64,000 bases of DNA from positions 124,001-188,000 of the forward strand of contig JAUIGE010000004.1 in the NCBI GenBank assembly GCA_030430205.1, read 5' to 3'. Below are positions 8,419 through 17,431 of this stretch, piece after piece; the stretch's first letter is position 1, and each line of letters begins with the position of its first letter. The notes under the pieces were generated by a model, which worked only from the letters and a program-made list of their open reading frames with translations, searched no databases and was not told the DNA's origin. This stretch comes from Bacteroidia bacterium. Its GTDB lineage: Bacteria; Bacteroidota; Bacteroidia; J057. Both the position numbers and the translations under genes were made by a program.

Positions 8419-9645
8419 ATGAAGCAATATGCACTTACGCTCAATGCGCAGATAATTGATCAGAATATTGACCAATTGAAACGCATCCTGAAAGAGCAAA
8501 ATCAGGTTCTGAAAACGGCCTTAGAGAGCCTGGGAACCATTCACTATGCCCGCTGGGTCATCATCGACAAATATACACTGGATGGAGAGGATCTCCCCGC
8601 TCAGCTTGTATTTTCTTCCAATTTTGATGGCAGCGTTGACCAGCATTTCCAGGACCTGGATTCCCATTTGGGGGATTTGCTGAATACCATTTATGAAAAC
8701 TGTGAAGGCTATACGCCCAATGATCGCGTGGCTTTTCTCAAAAAGACCCGGATCAAGGAAGCCGCATTTTACCAGGGTTCTCCCGGGAGAACTGTCGGTC
8801 AGGTAAAGCAGGAGCGAGCCCTGAGAGACAAGGTGCTGGCAGAAATCAATGGCAATAACTGGAGTGGAAAATCTGCAAAAGAAATTCACAGAAGTTTGCA
8901 GGATAAGGTGCTGAATGACCCACAGTTTGAGTGGGCAAAGACACCTGCCAAAGTGCCCGGGGTGAATTATTTGGGTCTGCTCTTGATTGGTATTTTGCTG
9001 CTGATTCTGGCTCCTTTTCTGATACTGTGGGCTGTTTTTATTCACTTTTTCTACGAAAGAAGAGCTGAAACCATGACGGATTCACCCAATCAGCTCAATG
9101 ATGCACACATGGCAAAAATGGTGAAGGACGAGGATTTTTTCGATCAAAATCAGTTCTCCCAAATCATGGATATGCAAAAGGGCCTGCCCCGGCTGATCAC
9201 GGTCAATTTCTTTTACCTGCAAACACGCCTGCTGGTCAAAGTCCTTTTTGTCAAAGGAAAATTGATGGGAATCCCTACCATTCACTTCGCCCGCTGGATA
9301 CAGGTCAATGACAAAAGGCGCATGCTCTTTTTCAGCAATTTTGATGGAAGCTGGACCCAGTATCTGGGCGATTTTATCGACAAGTCGGGTTGGGGGTTAA
9401 ATGCCATTTTTGGCAATACCATTATGTTTCCCAAGACCTACTTTCTGTTTTTTGGGGGTGCCTATGACGAGCGTCATTTTCTGGCCTGGTCCCGCAAATT
9501 TCAGATTTCGACTCAGCTTTGGTACACCGTCCACCAGGACCTTTCGCAATCCATCAAAAACATCAATAACAACACCATCATCCGCAATGAGTTGAGCAAA
9601 AACCTCAGTGAAAAGCAGGCGGAAGCATTTTTAGCAAGAATCTAA
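8419..9645 (+). CDS. Twin-repeat membrane protein linked to DyP peroxidase
   Basis: 408 residues from this ATG; an in-frame ATG at 8347 is an alternative start. The protein has two copies of one module: IHYARW at 41-46 with FSSNFDGS at 65-72, and IHFARW at 288-293 with FFSNFDGS at 304-311. Between them one long hydrophobic stretch (~184-210, GLLLIGILLLILAPFLI) should cross the membrane. I recall this IHFARW/NFDG module beside haem peroxidase genes in other bacteria. The peroxidase ATG follows 10 bases after the stop, so the two are almost surely co-expressed. The conserved His, Arg, Trp and Asp invite a ligand-binding or electron-transfer role, but function is unknown. Confidence 0.6.
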   Translation: MKQYALTLNAQIIDQNIDQLKRILKEQNQVLKTALESLGTIHYARWVIIDKYTLDGEDLPAQLVFSSNFDGSVDQHFQDLDSHLGDLLNTIYENCEGYTPNDRVAFLKKTRIKEAAFYQGSPGRTVGQVKQERALRDKVLAEINGNNWSGKSAKEIHRSLQDKVLNDPQFEWAKTPAKVPGVNYLGLLLIGILLLILAPFLILWAVFIHFFYERRAETMTDSPNQLNDAHMAKMVKDEDFFDQNQFSQIMDMQKGLPRLITVNFFYLQTRLLVKVLFVKGKLMGIPTIHFARWIQVNDKRRMLFFSNFDGSWTQYLGDFIDKSGWGLNAIFGNTIMFPKTYFLFFGGAYDERHFLAWSRKFQISTQLWYTVHQDLSQSIKNINNNTIIRNELSKNLSEKQAEAFLARI

Positions 9646-9655
9646 CCATCTCATC

Positions 9656-11083
9656 ATGCAAACAGTCAATATAAAAGATATACAAGCTTTTGCGATCCGT
9701 GGCTACGGTCGCATGAGAAACGCCCGCTACTCCCTCCTCAAGGTGGAGGATGGAGCCCTTGCCAGAAAATGGCTCGCAGGCCTTCTGGATCAGATCACAG
9801 ACGGCACCCAGAAGCCCGAAAATAACTGCCTCAACCTGGCAGTGACTTACCATGGCCTGAAGGCTTTGGGCATGGTAGATGCGAACCTCCGCAATTTCAG
9901 CCGCGAATTTCGCGAAGGCATGGCCACAGAGCACCGCCAGCGCCTGCTGGGCGACTTCGACACCAGCAGTCCCGAAAACTGGAGATGGGGTGGCAGAACC
10001 GCCAATGAAGAGCATAAAGAGGAAAACATCCATTTGCTGCTCATGGTCTTTGGTAAAGATGAGGCGACCATGCTCGCCGAGTACAATGAGCATGAAAGCA
10101 ACCTGGCCTCCAATGGCCTGAAACTCATGAAAAACCTGGATGGAGTCTTGCTGGAGGATAACAAAGAGCATTTTGGGTTCAGAGATGGCATCTCTCAACC
10201 GCGCATCAAAGGGGTAGGAAAGCCGGGACATGCAAACAATACCGTCGAGCCGGGAGAGTTTTTGCTGGGGTATAAAAATGAATATGGGGTATTTCCGGAT
10301 ACGCCGGTGATCAGTGAGGCGCAGGGAGATATGGATTTGCTGGCAAATGATGATGAGGATCCCAGCAAGAAAAACTTTGGCAGAAATGGTAGCTACCTGG
10401 TTTTCAGGCAGATGGAGCAGGATGTAGACAAGTTTTGGACTTTCATGAAAGAGAAAACCCAAAAAGCGGATGGCTCCATAGATGAAGAAGCCAGTATCAA
10501 AATGGCTGCTAAAATGGTGGGCCGTTGGCCCAGCGGCGCGCCGCTGGCGAAGTACCCGGATGCCGATCCGGGAGGCCTGAGCGACGATGATGACTTCGGC
10601 TATCACGATCAGGATGCCGATGGGCATAGATGCCCCTATGGGTCACATCTCCGTCGCAACAACCCCCGCGATGCCTTCGAAGATAATGGGGCCGCCCATT
10701 CCATCCGACTCACCAAAAAGCACCGGATCATCCGGAGAGGCCGTTCCTATGGAGAGCCTATCGTCGGCTCTCCCACCAACCACAGCCCGAAGGGCGAAGT
10801 CGGCCTGCACTTCATGTGCTTCAATGCAGACCTCTCCAAGCAGTTTGAGTTTGTGCAACACACCTGGGCGAATTTCCCCAAATTCCAGAACCTCTACAGC
10901 GATCCTGATCCCATCATCGGAACAAGGCAAATTCCCCGCGAAGGCGATGTGCAAAATTTCACGATACAGGACGGACCTGTCAACCAGACCGTTGAAAATA
11001 TCGAGCAGTTTGTGATTATCAGAGGAGGCGCTTACTTCTTCTTTCCTTCGATTGCTGCGTTGAATTATTTGACGACGCTGTAG
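9656..11083 (+). CDS. Dyp-type haem peroxidase
   Basis: 475 residues, longer than compact bacterial DyPs (~300) and nearer the long class. GFRDGISQP at 174-182 holds the catalytic Asp177. The proximal haem ligand is likely His331 in CPYGSHLRRNNPRD, and the distal Arg lies shortly after in RRGRSYGEP. DyPs use hydrogen peroxide to oxidise dyes, phenols or other substrates. No signal peptide or Tat motif is seen, so the enzyme is cytoplasmic or held by its membrane partner upstream. It converges on the P450-GST gene, with a strong palindromic terminator between them. Confidence 0.92.
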   Translation: MQTVNIKDIQAFAIRGYGRMRNARYSLLKVEDGALARKWLAGLLDQITDGTQKPENNCLNLAVTYHGLKALGMVDANLRNFSREFREGMATEHRQRLLGDFDTSSPENWRWGGRTANEEHKEENIHLLLMVFGKDEATMLAEYNEHESNLASNGLKLMKNLDGVLLEDNKEHFGFRDGISQPRIKGVGKPGHANNTVEPGEFLLGYKNEYGVFPDTPVISEAQGDMDLLANDDEDPSKKNFGRNGSYLVFRQMEQDVDKFWTFMKEKTQKADGSIDEEASIKMAAKMVGRWPSGAPLAKYPDADPGGLSDDDDFGYHDQDADGHRCPYGSHLRRNNPRDAFEDNGAAHSIRLTKKHRIIRRGRSYGEPIVGSPTNHSPKGEVGLHFMCFNADLSKQFEFVQHTWANFPKFQNLYSDPDPIIGTRQIPREGDVQNFTIQDGPVNQTVENIEQFVIIRGGAYFFFPSIAALNYLTTL

Positions 11084-11097
11084 GGTCGTGTCGCGAT

Positions 11098-11132
11098 AAA
11101 ACCAAACAGGTTTTTAAAACCTGTTTGGTTTT
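11098..11132. terminator. Bidirectional terminator, 17-bp perfect stem
   Basis: AAAACCAAACAGGTTTT at 11098-11114 and its exact complement at 11116-11132 flank a single T. The stem is flanked by A/T runs on both strands, so it can stop transcription from both the DyP and the P450-GST sides. Confidence 0.85.
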
Positions 11133-11151
11133 AGGCGACCAGGGTGATACC

Positions 11152-13239
11152 TCACCCAAATTCCACCAAAAAATTATTCGGAAACGGCCCATCATGCAGG
11201 CCTGAGCCTTTGCCGGCAACACCGGCACCCCGTCTTACATGGGGCAGGCGCAGCACCGCTGCGGTAAATTCCGGTATGGTCACCGCATTGATGTATTTTC
11301 CATAACACTCATGGAAACCGAAGCCCCAGTTCATGTAGCGCGCATCGCGGTCTGCTTTGAATTTTTTGGGATCGGGAAAGACAGCGGCGTCAAACATGGC
11401 CGCAGAGGTCAGCGCAAAGACCGTCGTCTTGGCCGGAATGATGTAGGTTTTGGGGCCTTTTCCTATGAGGCTTTGCTTTTTTTCCGCAAAACGAAGCACA
11501 CCCGGCTGCACCGGATTGAAGCGAAGCGCTTCTGAGACATAGCCGTAAACGGCGTCCATATCACCTGCTTTCGCCGCCGCCACAGCGCCGGGGAGCACAT
11601 CGGGCCTGCTCAACAATTCGTCGAGCACCAGCACCACAGCCTTGCTGGTGGTAGACTGTATGCCTGTCAGCAGACCACCGATCTGACGGCGGATGGTATC
11701 ATCATCCACCCACTCATAGCCCGGCTCCAGAGACATCGCGATCAGGCGGTTGAGGAGGTTGTCTCCGACTTTTTCGCCAGCCTGTATCCTCGGCTTGCGC
11801 TCTTCAATTAATTCCCGGACCCAGGCAGCGCATTCCCGCCCGGCATCCACTGCCTTTTGGTGCTTTTCTGCATTGCTGGTGAAATTCAGAAAGAGGTCAT
11901 AGAAAAGGGCCCGCTGCCAGCTGACCATCACGCTTTGCGTGGGTGCAGGAACGCCGAAATAGTCGCCCAGTAGTTGGACCAGAACAGGGTCCGTCAGGCT
12001 GCTCGCCACATCCAGCTTGCCATGAGGCAAAGCTGCGGCAGTGACCTCCTCCGCATGGGTGCGGATGAAGCTGCGAATGCGATCAATATCGCCTTTTTGG
12101 GTCGCCTTGCGCGTATAGTTCCTTTCGCGATCCATCTGCGGATTCATGCGGTCCATGCCCAGGAAAAAGGCGCCTTTTTGCTCCGCCATCTTTTTCCCGT
12201 TGATTTCTTCTATGGTAAAATCCTCATCTCGATTCAGCATTTCGACCAGCAAATCGTTTTTGTTGACGGCTGCAATTTTGAGTAAGCCGATTTTCAGTAC
12301 GGGAAAACGTTTGGGCAGCATCGCAAAAAGCACAGAAGGATTGCGGGTTACGGCCCGGGTGATGGCATTTTTGAAACGCTGCATGAGCGTGATTTTTTTC
12401 GGTATTTCGCTCCTGGGGCGTTCCAGGGGTCGATCTTCGATATATACCCGCAGGGCAAACTGCCCGGCTGGCGTAGCGCGCAGCTTGATCACTTCCTGTC
12501 GAAGTTCGTCGGGGACTTCGTCTATGCGAAGAGCCGAACCGCCTGCTTCTTCAGGTAGGATCACCGGCGAAACTACCGCCGCAAAAGCCAAATCAGCCAG
12601 GCTGAGTTCCTCTTCTGCAAGGTAGCGGCGGCCATCGCCCAGGCGCTCGCTGATCTGTTCAAAAATCTGATGGATTTCCGGCAGGCTGCCTTCGGGTATA
12701 TCTATCCCCAGCTTTAACTCCCGGCTCAGGCCCTTTTTGATTTTGCCAAAACGAAGCCCTACGCCTATTTTCCCAAAAAAAGATTGGCCCTGCTTAAAGA
12801 GTTTTTTGGCTTCCTTGCGGTCAGGGAGCAGGAGGGCGTAGAAATATTGGGAAATGTATCTGTGCAAGTCTTTGCTGAAAAGTGCATACAAATCCATGAC
12901 CTCTTTTCGCTTGTCCGGATGCGAAGGGATCAGCCTGCGGCCTGGCAGGGTCTTCTGATCTATGTATTGAATCACCCCATCGGCGGTGTAGACGAGGGCA
13001 TCCGTGCTGAGGAGAAGGGGGCTGTTGTCATGGCCGGAAGCGCCGCACATGCGGTTGATTTTGGATTCGCAGAGGATGGGAGGAAGGCCTTTTTCTTTGT
13101 ATGAAATGGCATTTCTGTCCAGCATCCAACGGGCGATTTCGTCGAGAGCGCCCGCGCGATTGGTCACGAAAGTGGGGAATCTCTCTGCATAGGAGAAGTC
13201 CTTGTTGAAAGGAATGCTGCTTAAAGTGGTTTGTGTCAT
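11152..13239 (-). CDS. GST domain fused to cytochrome P450
   Basis: 695 residues. Residues ~1-240 look like a whole glutathione S-transferase: a thioredoxin-like half ending in VIQYIDQK and a helical half (LYALFSKDLHRYISQY ... LADLAFAA). From ~265 a P450 follows, with the K-helix ExxR in EALRF and the haem-binding GFGFHECYG, Cys645 being the thiolate ligand. The I-helix region reads GIQSTTSKAV, so the acid before Thr that monooxygenases use is replaced by Ser. The C-terminal DGPFPNNFLVEF resembles P450s linked to fatty-acid dioxygenases. ATG at 13239 was chosen over an upstream TTG. Likely last gene of a patatin-led operon. Confidence 0.85.
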   Translation of the reverse strand: MTQTTLSSIPFNKDFSYAERFPTFVTNRAGALDEIARWMLDRNAISYKEKGLPPILCESKINRMCGASGHDNSPLLLSTDALVYTADGVIQYIDQKTLPGRRLIPSHPDKRKEVMDLYALFSKDLHRYISQYFYALLLPDRKEAKKLFKQGQSFFGKIGVGLRFGKIKKGLSRELKLGIDIPEGSLPEIHQIFEQISERLGDGRRYLAEEELSLADLAFAAVVSPVILPEEAGGSALRIDEVPDELRQEVIKLRATPAGQFALRVYIEDRPLERPRSEIPKKITLMQRFKNAITRAVTRNPSVLFAMLPKRFPVLKIGLLKIAAVNKNDLLVEMLNRDEDFTIEEINGKKMAEQKGAFFLGMDRMNPQMDRERNYTRKATQKGDIDRIRSFIRTHAEEVTAAALPHGKLDVASSLTDPVLVQLLGDYFGVPAPTQSVMVSWQRALFYDLFLNFTSNAEKHQKAVDAGRECAAWVRELIEERKPRIQAGEKVGDNLLNRLIAMSLEPGYEWVDDDTIRRQIGGLLTGIQSTTSKAVVLVLDELLSRPDVLPGAVAAAKAGDMDAVYGYVSEALRFNPVQPGVLRFAEKKQSLIGKGPKTYIIPAKTTVFALTSAAMFDAAVFPDPKKFKADRDARYMNWGFGFHECYGKYINAVTIPEFTAAVLRLPHVRRGAGVAGKGSGLHDGPFPNNFLVEFG

Positions 13240-13268
13240 AAGTAGTGAGTTTTGAGAGGAAGCGGGAT

Positions 13269-13910
13269 TCAATTTTCGGAGGGAAGTTGGCTGTTTGCCT
13301 TTGCCTGGTAAAAGGCCATCACAGAGCCTTGTGGGTCAAATTCTTGTACCAAAGCCCAGTTTTCAGCAGTATTTGCCAATACCATGTAAGTGCCAAGCGG
13401 CTTTCCCCTTACTGTGAGTCTTTTCTTTACGACAGCCGCAATGGCGATTTTATTTTGCCGGAGATATTGAAGGAAACGCGTTTCATCTCCCTCGATCCCC
13501 ACCATCATCATATCCTGCAAGCCATCCAGGGATGGGGCATTGCTCAGATCGCAATAGGCCCAGATAGCATGCTGGGTGGCTTTTGCCCGTTTCAGGGCCA
13601 GGCCACGGATGGTCAACCCGCCCAGCACAACCAGAAAATCCCAGGTAGAACCGTAGTGGGTAACATAGATGTAGGTTCTGCTTTTTTCAGTCTTAAAAGG
13701 ACCTAATCCTATGGGCGTATGATGCTTGCCGCTGAATTGTTGGCTTTTGACCAAAAACGTTTCAAACAACTCTTCGCGCCCTTCTTTTACCTGCAAAATA
13801 TTGAACATGGGCTGCGGTGGCCGCCAGCGAAATTCGATAAAGGTCCGATAGATCACGGCCCAGATCCCTGCCAGCATATCTGCAAGGGTATTGAATAGGG
13901 TACTAAGCAT
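13269..13910 (-). CDS. Conserved protein of unknown function in P450 operon
   Basis: 213 residues. The ATG at 13910 overlaps the end of the patatin gene by 8 bases (shared ATGCTTAG), which implies translational coupling; the P450-GST ATG follows 29 bases after its stop. A weak hydrophobic start (LFNTLADMLAGIWAVIYRTF) could be a membrane-associated helix. The middle has THYGSTWDFLVVLGGL and the DLSNAPSLDGLQDMMM stretch, and the end has NWALVQEFDPQGSVMAFYQ. I do not recognise the family. Its position between a lipase and a P450 suggests a role with the same lipid substrate (inference). Confidence 0.65.
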   Translation of the reverse strand: MLSTLFNTLADMLAGIWAVIYRTFIEFRWRPPQPMFNILQVKEGREELFETFLVKSQQFSGKHHTPIGLGPFKTEKSRTYIYVTHYGSTWDFLVVLGGLTIRGLALKRAKATQHAIWAYCDLSNAPSLDGLQDMMMVGIEGDETRFLQYLRQNKIAIAAVVKKRLTVRGKPLGTYMVLANTAENWALVQEFDPQGSVMAFYQAKANSQLPSEN

Positions 13911-14802
13911 GTTGAGTGGGCAAATTTTGGAGAAAATCATCGGTTGCTTTTTCACCAGAATTAAACAGTAGGTCCAACTGTTCCGGTTTCAGATCAAAGT
14001 CTGTGGCAGATATTCCATGGTCATTGATGATAACTGTCCGGTCTTTTTGCTCAGGATCTCTTTCAAAATCTATGTTTTGAGAATCCAATAAGGTATCAAA
14101 GAGGACTTTTACATATTTGATGGGTTCCCGCATTTTTAGACCTGTTTCTTTGCCTTTATTTTCCAGATCATTGAGGTGAAAGCCCAAAGTCTTTTTGTTT
14201 ACTTTTCCATTTTCATCAAATGTATTGATAGGGTAGTTGTAGACGGTTCCGCCATCTACGAAGATGTGATGCGCAAATTCATATTGATTGGGGTCCAGGT
14301 TTTTGAATTGCCATGCACTGAAAAAGATAGGGATAGACATAGAAGCCCTTACGGCTTCTGCTACGACTACATCGGGTGTTTTTCGGAACGAAAATTCCCG
14401 TACATCTTTCACATTCAGATCCGTAGAGAAAACACGCAAGTCCTTGAATCCTTTTTCCTGAAAATCCCGAAAAGTAGAATTTGCCGGTGCTTTTTTTGCG
14501 ATTACCTTTTTGACAAAAGAGAGCAAGGCGTCTCCCTTATATAGACCATATTTTGTCAAAATGCGGATCGGATTCCATTTGTCTTCAAAGCTTTTGAAGT
14601 CGGTATTGCGTGTCAGGGTGTTGACTTCCGCAGCTGTATTGCCTGCGCTGATGGCTGCGGCCGTGATCGCCCCGGCGGAAGTGCCGGCCACCTGTGTGAT
14701 ATCCTTGAGGATGTCGTGCTTTTCCAGGGCTTGCATAGCACCAGCATAGGCAATGCCCAGCACGCCTCCGCCTTCAAAAACCAAATTTTCGAATCTTGAC
14801 AT
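13903..14802 (-). CDS. Patatin-like phospholipase
   Basis: 299 residues. The oxyanion loop EGGGVLG at 10-16, the nucleophile motif GTSAG with Ser42, and the Asp of the dyad in VDGG (Asp183) are all present, so this should be an active Ser-Asp acyl hydrolase that frees fatty acids from lipids. No signal peptide, so it acts in the cytoplasm or at the inner face of the membrane. First gene of a three-gene minus-strand run with the 213-residue protein and the P450-GST fusion. Confidence 0.92.
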   Translation of the reverse strand: MSRFENLVFEGGGVLGIAYAGAMQALEKHDILKDITQVAGTSAGAITAAAISAGNTAAEVNTLTRNTDFKSFEDKWNPIRILTKYGLYKGDALLSFVKKVIAKKAPANSTFRDFQEKGFKDLRVFSTDLNVKDVREFSFRKTPDVVVAEAVRASMSIPIFFSAWQFKNLDPNQYEFAHHIFVDGGTVYNYPINTFDENGKVNKKTLGFHLNDLENKGKETGLKMREPIKYVKVLFDTLLDSQNIDFERDPEQKDRTVIINDHGISATDFDLKPEQLDLLFNSGEKATDDFLQNLPTQHA

Positions 14803-14926
14803 AGTTTTGTGAGGTTAAAAGTTTGTATCCCCGCTTTATTGGGGATCAGGTATCAAGATAATGATTTTTTGATAGTTCTGGAATTTTGGGAAGGAGATTT
14901 CCTGGGTCATAAACCAGACTTCAATC

Positions 14927-17422
14927 CTACAGCAACTCCAGCATACTTCCCTCCCCAACCGAATCTTTCCCCAGTTCTCCAGCCCACCGCTGAATCTGCA
15001 TTACTGCCGGTCCAAATTCTGCCTTTTTCTGATAGAGCGCTATATTCAGCCGGTTTTGTTGGGTGAATAAGCCATCCACCCATACATGGGATAAATCCTT
15101 GGAAGCGATGCCCGTATGTGCCTGCTGTATGCGCAGGTCCCAGGCTTCGACACGGCTCTCTTCGCCTGCACTCAGGCCTTTGTCGCCTGCCCGATCTATC
15201 TGGATATTTCGAAGAAATGCCATGCTGCCGGAGAGGTCGATGGCGTCGTTGGTGCTTTGGGAAAAGCGAAGATGAGCAAGATGCAGCCGACAAAAGTCGG
15301 CGTCCAGGGCATCGCTGCTGCTATGCGAAAATTCGCAATCCGTCAGGGCGTATTCGCCCCGCATCAGATGCAAGGCATCTTCAGCCTCACAACTCATCCA
15401 GCTGCAGTTTCTGAAGTCAGCATCTGACTCATAGCAAGTCACCGCCCCACTCGGCTGCCAGCCGGGAAGCCGGGGCGCTTTCAAATGATGAAAGAGCACA
15501 TGCTCAAAGCGGGACAGGCTGTCGGCCTGATGGATAAAAAACCCTCCATGAGCGTTTGTCGCACTGACCGTGATAACGGCATCTTCATTTCCTAAAAAGG
15601 AAACCGGGCCATGGGAGAGGATGAAAGCGTCTTTCTCCAACCGGATAAAGGTGCCCGCATTGGCGATCAGCTGATAGCCGGGAGGGGTGATCAGCGGGCG
15701 ATCCAGGGTAAATGTACCTGCTGGTATTCGAATGCTTTTTCGAAGCTTATCTACAATCAATTCCGGGAAATCCCCGAGCGTAGGACTCAGGGTTGAAATA
15801 GATTTTTGTGCCAATAAGCCATCCCAAAACGGCCAGCCGTGAAGGGGGACAAAATGCAGAAACTCCTGCCCCGGCAGGCGGTATGCCAGCTGTAGCGAGT
15901 CCATCTGCAAAAGAGGTCTGGCCAGGACTTCCTGCCTGAAGTCCGGTGGGAATTTGGGGTGTTTGGGACGAAGGAAAATCGGTCGGCGAAAAGCGAAAAG
16001 AAGAGAATCTTTTCGATACAGACCCATCACCTCGATCGGCATGCCCTGCCGGTTGGCAAATTCCAGCCTGTCTACATTTTTCTGGTAAGCAAAAAGAGCC
16101 TGAGGCGCGTTGAGCATCTGTTGGATATAGCGCTGGTTGGCAGAAATGATGCTTTTGTCAAAAATAAAGCAAGGATATTCGTGATGTATCCACTGGAGAT
16201 TTTGTTGTAAAGCGCTGTCTTTTTCCGCCCAAAAGGTGCTCAGGTAATGGGGATCACTCACTTTTTCCAGCGCCTGTACATAAGCAGCATAAAAATCGCG
16301 ATCCCGGAAGAGCGCATCCAGAAAGAGCGTCTGAAAACCCGCTTCCCAGCGGTAATAATCCGCATCTGAAAGCGTGCCCGCCAGGCGATCCGTGCGGTGG
16401 CCCGCATTGTGATCGTAGGGCACAGGTTCCAGGCGTGTTGTCAGGGGATTGTAGTAAAAGCGAAATTGATGTGTATTGAGTGCGTGCTGCGCGCCGAGGA
16501 GATCGCATATAGCGATAAACATGGCGAAGTCTTCCACTTCGAAAACCTCCGAAGCTTTCAGCTTCCCGAGCCTAAAGCCCTGCAGGCGCGCATGCGCCGC
16601 CCGAAACTGCTCCGCAAGCGCGGAATCCGCCAGCAGCCTGCCGCCTTCAAAGGCGTCAATGGGATTGGAATAGTATTCCCCACTTCCCGGCAGGGCCCTG
16701 CCTTCATAGCCGAGCCGCTCCTGCTGCCATTGGGTCATATCAAATTTCAGGATCGGCCCTTCGCGCCGCTGGTTATGCTCGATGAGCCGCTTCTCAAAGT
16801 GCTCTTCCAGGGCGTATATGCCCAGATTTTCGCCATTGAGTGTCAGCTCAATAAACTGATAGCGCAAAGCGATCAGGCCTTCGCGCTGCATGAGTTGAAG
16901 GGCAAGCCATTCCCAGAGGTGGTGGCGGGTTTCGGGGCGGTGCACCGAGAAGCGCTTCATGCCGAGCATGCTGCCTTCGCCTTTCATTTCTATGCGAAAA
17001 GACCACTTTTTGCCTTGCAGGTGATCGAGGAGGTCGCCTTTCAGGCGGACTTTGGCGGGCTGCTGCTGCCCGCCGAGGCTGAGCTGCGCAGAGACGAAGT
17101 CGTCTTCGCCCTTGATGAGGCTGCCCTGGCTGAGCGCCTCCAGGCGCTTTTCACGGAGGAGGCCGTAGGCCTCCTGGCTCAGATCGAGCTGCAGGCGCGG
17201 GATGCCGCGCAGGAGGGAGATATGGCCCTCGGAGAGGTGCCGGAGCTGGGGCAGCTTGTGGCAGCCGCTATACTCGGCTGCGGATGGGAGGCCGCCGTAG
17301 CGGCGCTGGAGGAAGGCTCCCAGGTAGAGCGTCCCAAGCAGCAGGGCAAGGCCCAAAACACTTGCTGAAAAAATCAGGAATGGTTTGTTGAAAAAATGAG
17401 AATGGGGTTGTTTGAGTTGCAT
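14927..17422 (-). CDS. CotH kinase / beta-helix membrane-anchored protein (copy 1)
   Basis: 831 residues. An N-terminal anchor (PFLIFSASVLGLALLLGTLYLG) is followed by a CotH-like protein kinase domain (~90-430): KVRLKGDLLDHLQGKKWSFR holds the nucleotide-binding Lys/Arg, and EPVPYDHNAGH the active-site Asp. After a beta-sandwich linker, a right-handed beta helix (~600-800) has rungs such as SSDALDADF, TNDAIDLSGS and GDKGLSAGEES. CotH phosphorylates spore coat proteins in Bacillus; the target here is unknown, probably on the envelope surface. Closely similar in order and motifs to the gene at 19932. Ten bases after the AAA gene, likely one operon. Confidence 0.82.
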   Translation of the reverse strand: MQLKQPHSHFFNKPFLIFSASVLGLALLLGTLYLGAFLQRRYGGLPSAAEYSGCHKLPQLRHLSEGHISLLRGIPRLQLDLSQEAYGLLREKRLEALSQGSLIKGEDDFVSAQLSLGGQQQPAKVRLKGDLLDHLQGKKWSFRIEMKGEGSMLGMKRFSVHRPETRHHLWEWLALQLMQREGLIALRYQFIELTLNGENLGIYALEEHFEKRLIEHNQRREGPILKFDMTQWQQERLGYEGRALPGSGEYYSNPIDAFEGGRLLADSALAEQFRAAHARLQGFRLGKLKASEVFEVEDFAMFIAICDLLGAQHALNTHQFRFYYNPLTTRLEPVPYDHNAGHRTDRLAGTLSDADYYRWEAGFQTLFLDALFRDRDFYAAYVQALEKVSDPHYLSTFWAEKDSALQQNLQWIHHEYPCFIFDKSIISANQRYIQQMLNAPQALFAYQKNVDRLEFANRQGMPIEVMGLYRKDSLLFAFRRPIFLRPKHPKFPPDFRQEVLARPLLQMDSLQLAYRLPGQEFLHFVPLHGWPFWDGLLAQKSISTLSPTLGDFPELIVDKLRKSIRIPAGTFTLDRPLITPPGYQLIANAGTFIRLEKDAFILSHGPVSFLGNEDAVITVSATNAHGGFFIHQADSLSRFEHVLFHHLKAPRLPGWQPSGAVTCYESDADFRNCSWMSCEAEDALHLMRGEYALTDCEFSHSSSDALDADFCRLHLAHLRFSQSTNDAIDLSGSMAFLRNIQIDRAGDKGLSAGEESRVEAWDLRIQQAHTGIASKDLSHVWVDGLFTQQNRLNIALYQKKAEFGPAVMQIQRWAGELGKDSVGEGSMLELL

Positions 17423-17431
17423 GTTTTCTCA

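Noticed and set aside
13240..13272. TTG start for the P450-GST gene
   Set aside because: The ATG at 13239 gives a better start, and the extra residues overlap the end of the upstream gene.
16397..17368. 323-residue plus-strand ORF
   Set aside because: Antisense of CotH copy 1, whose motifs are clear; the product looks low-complexity.
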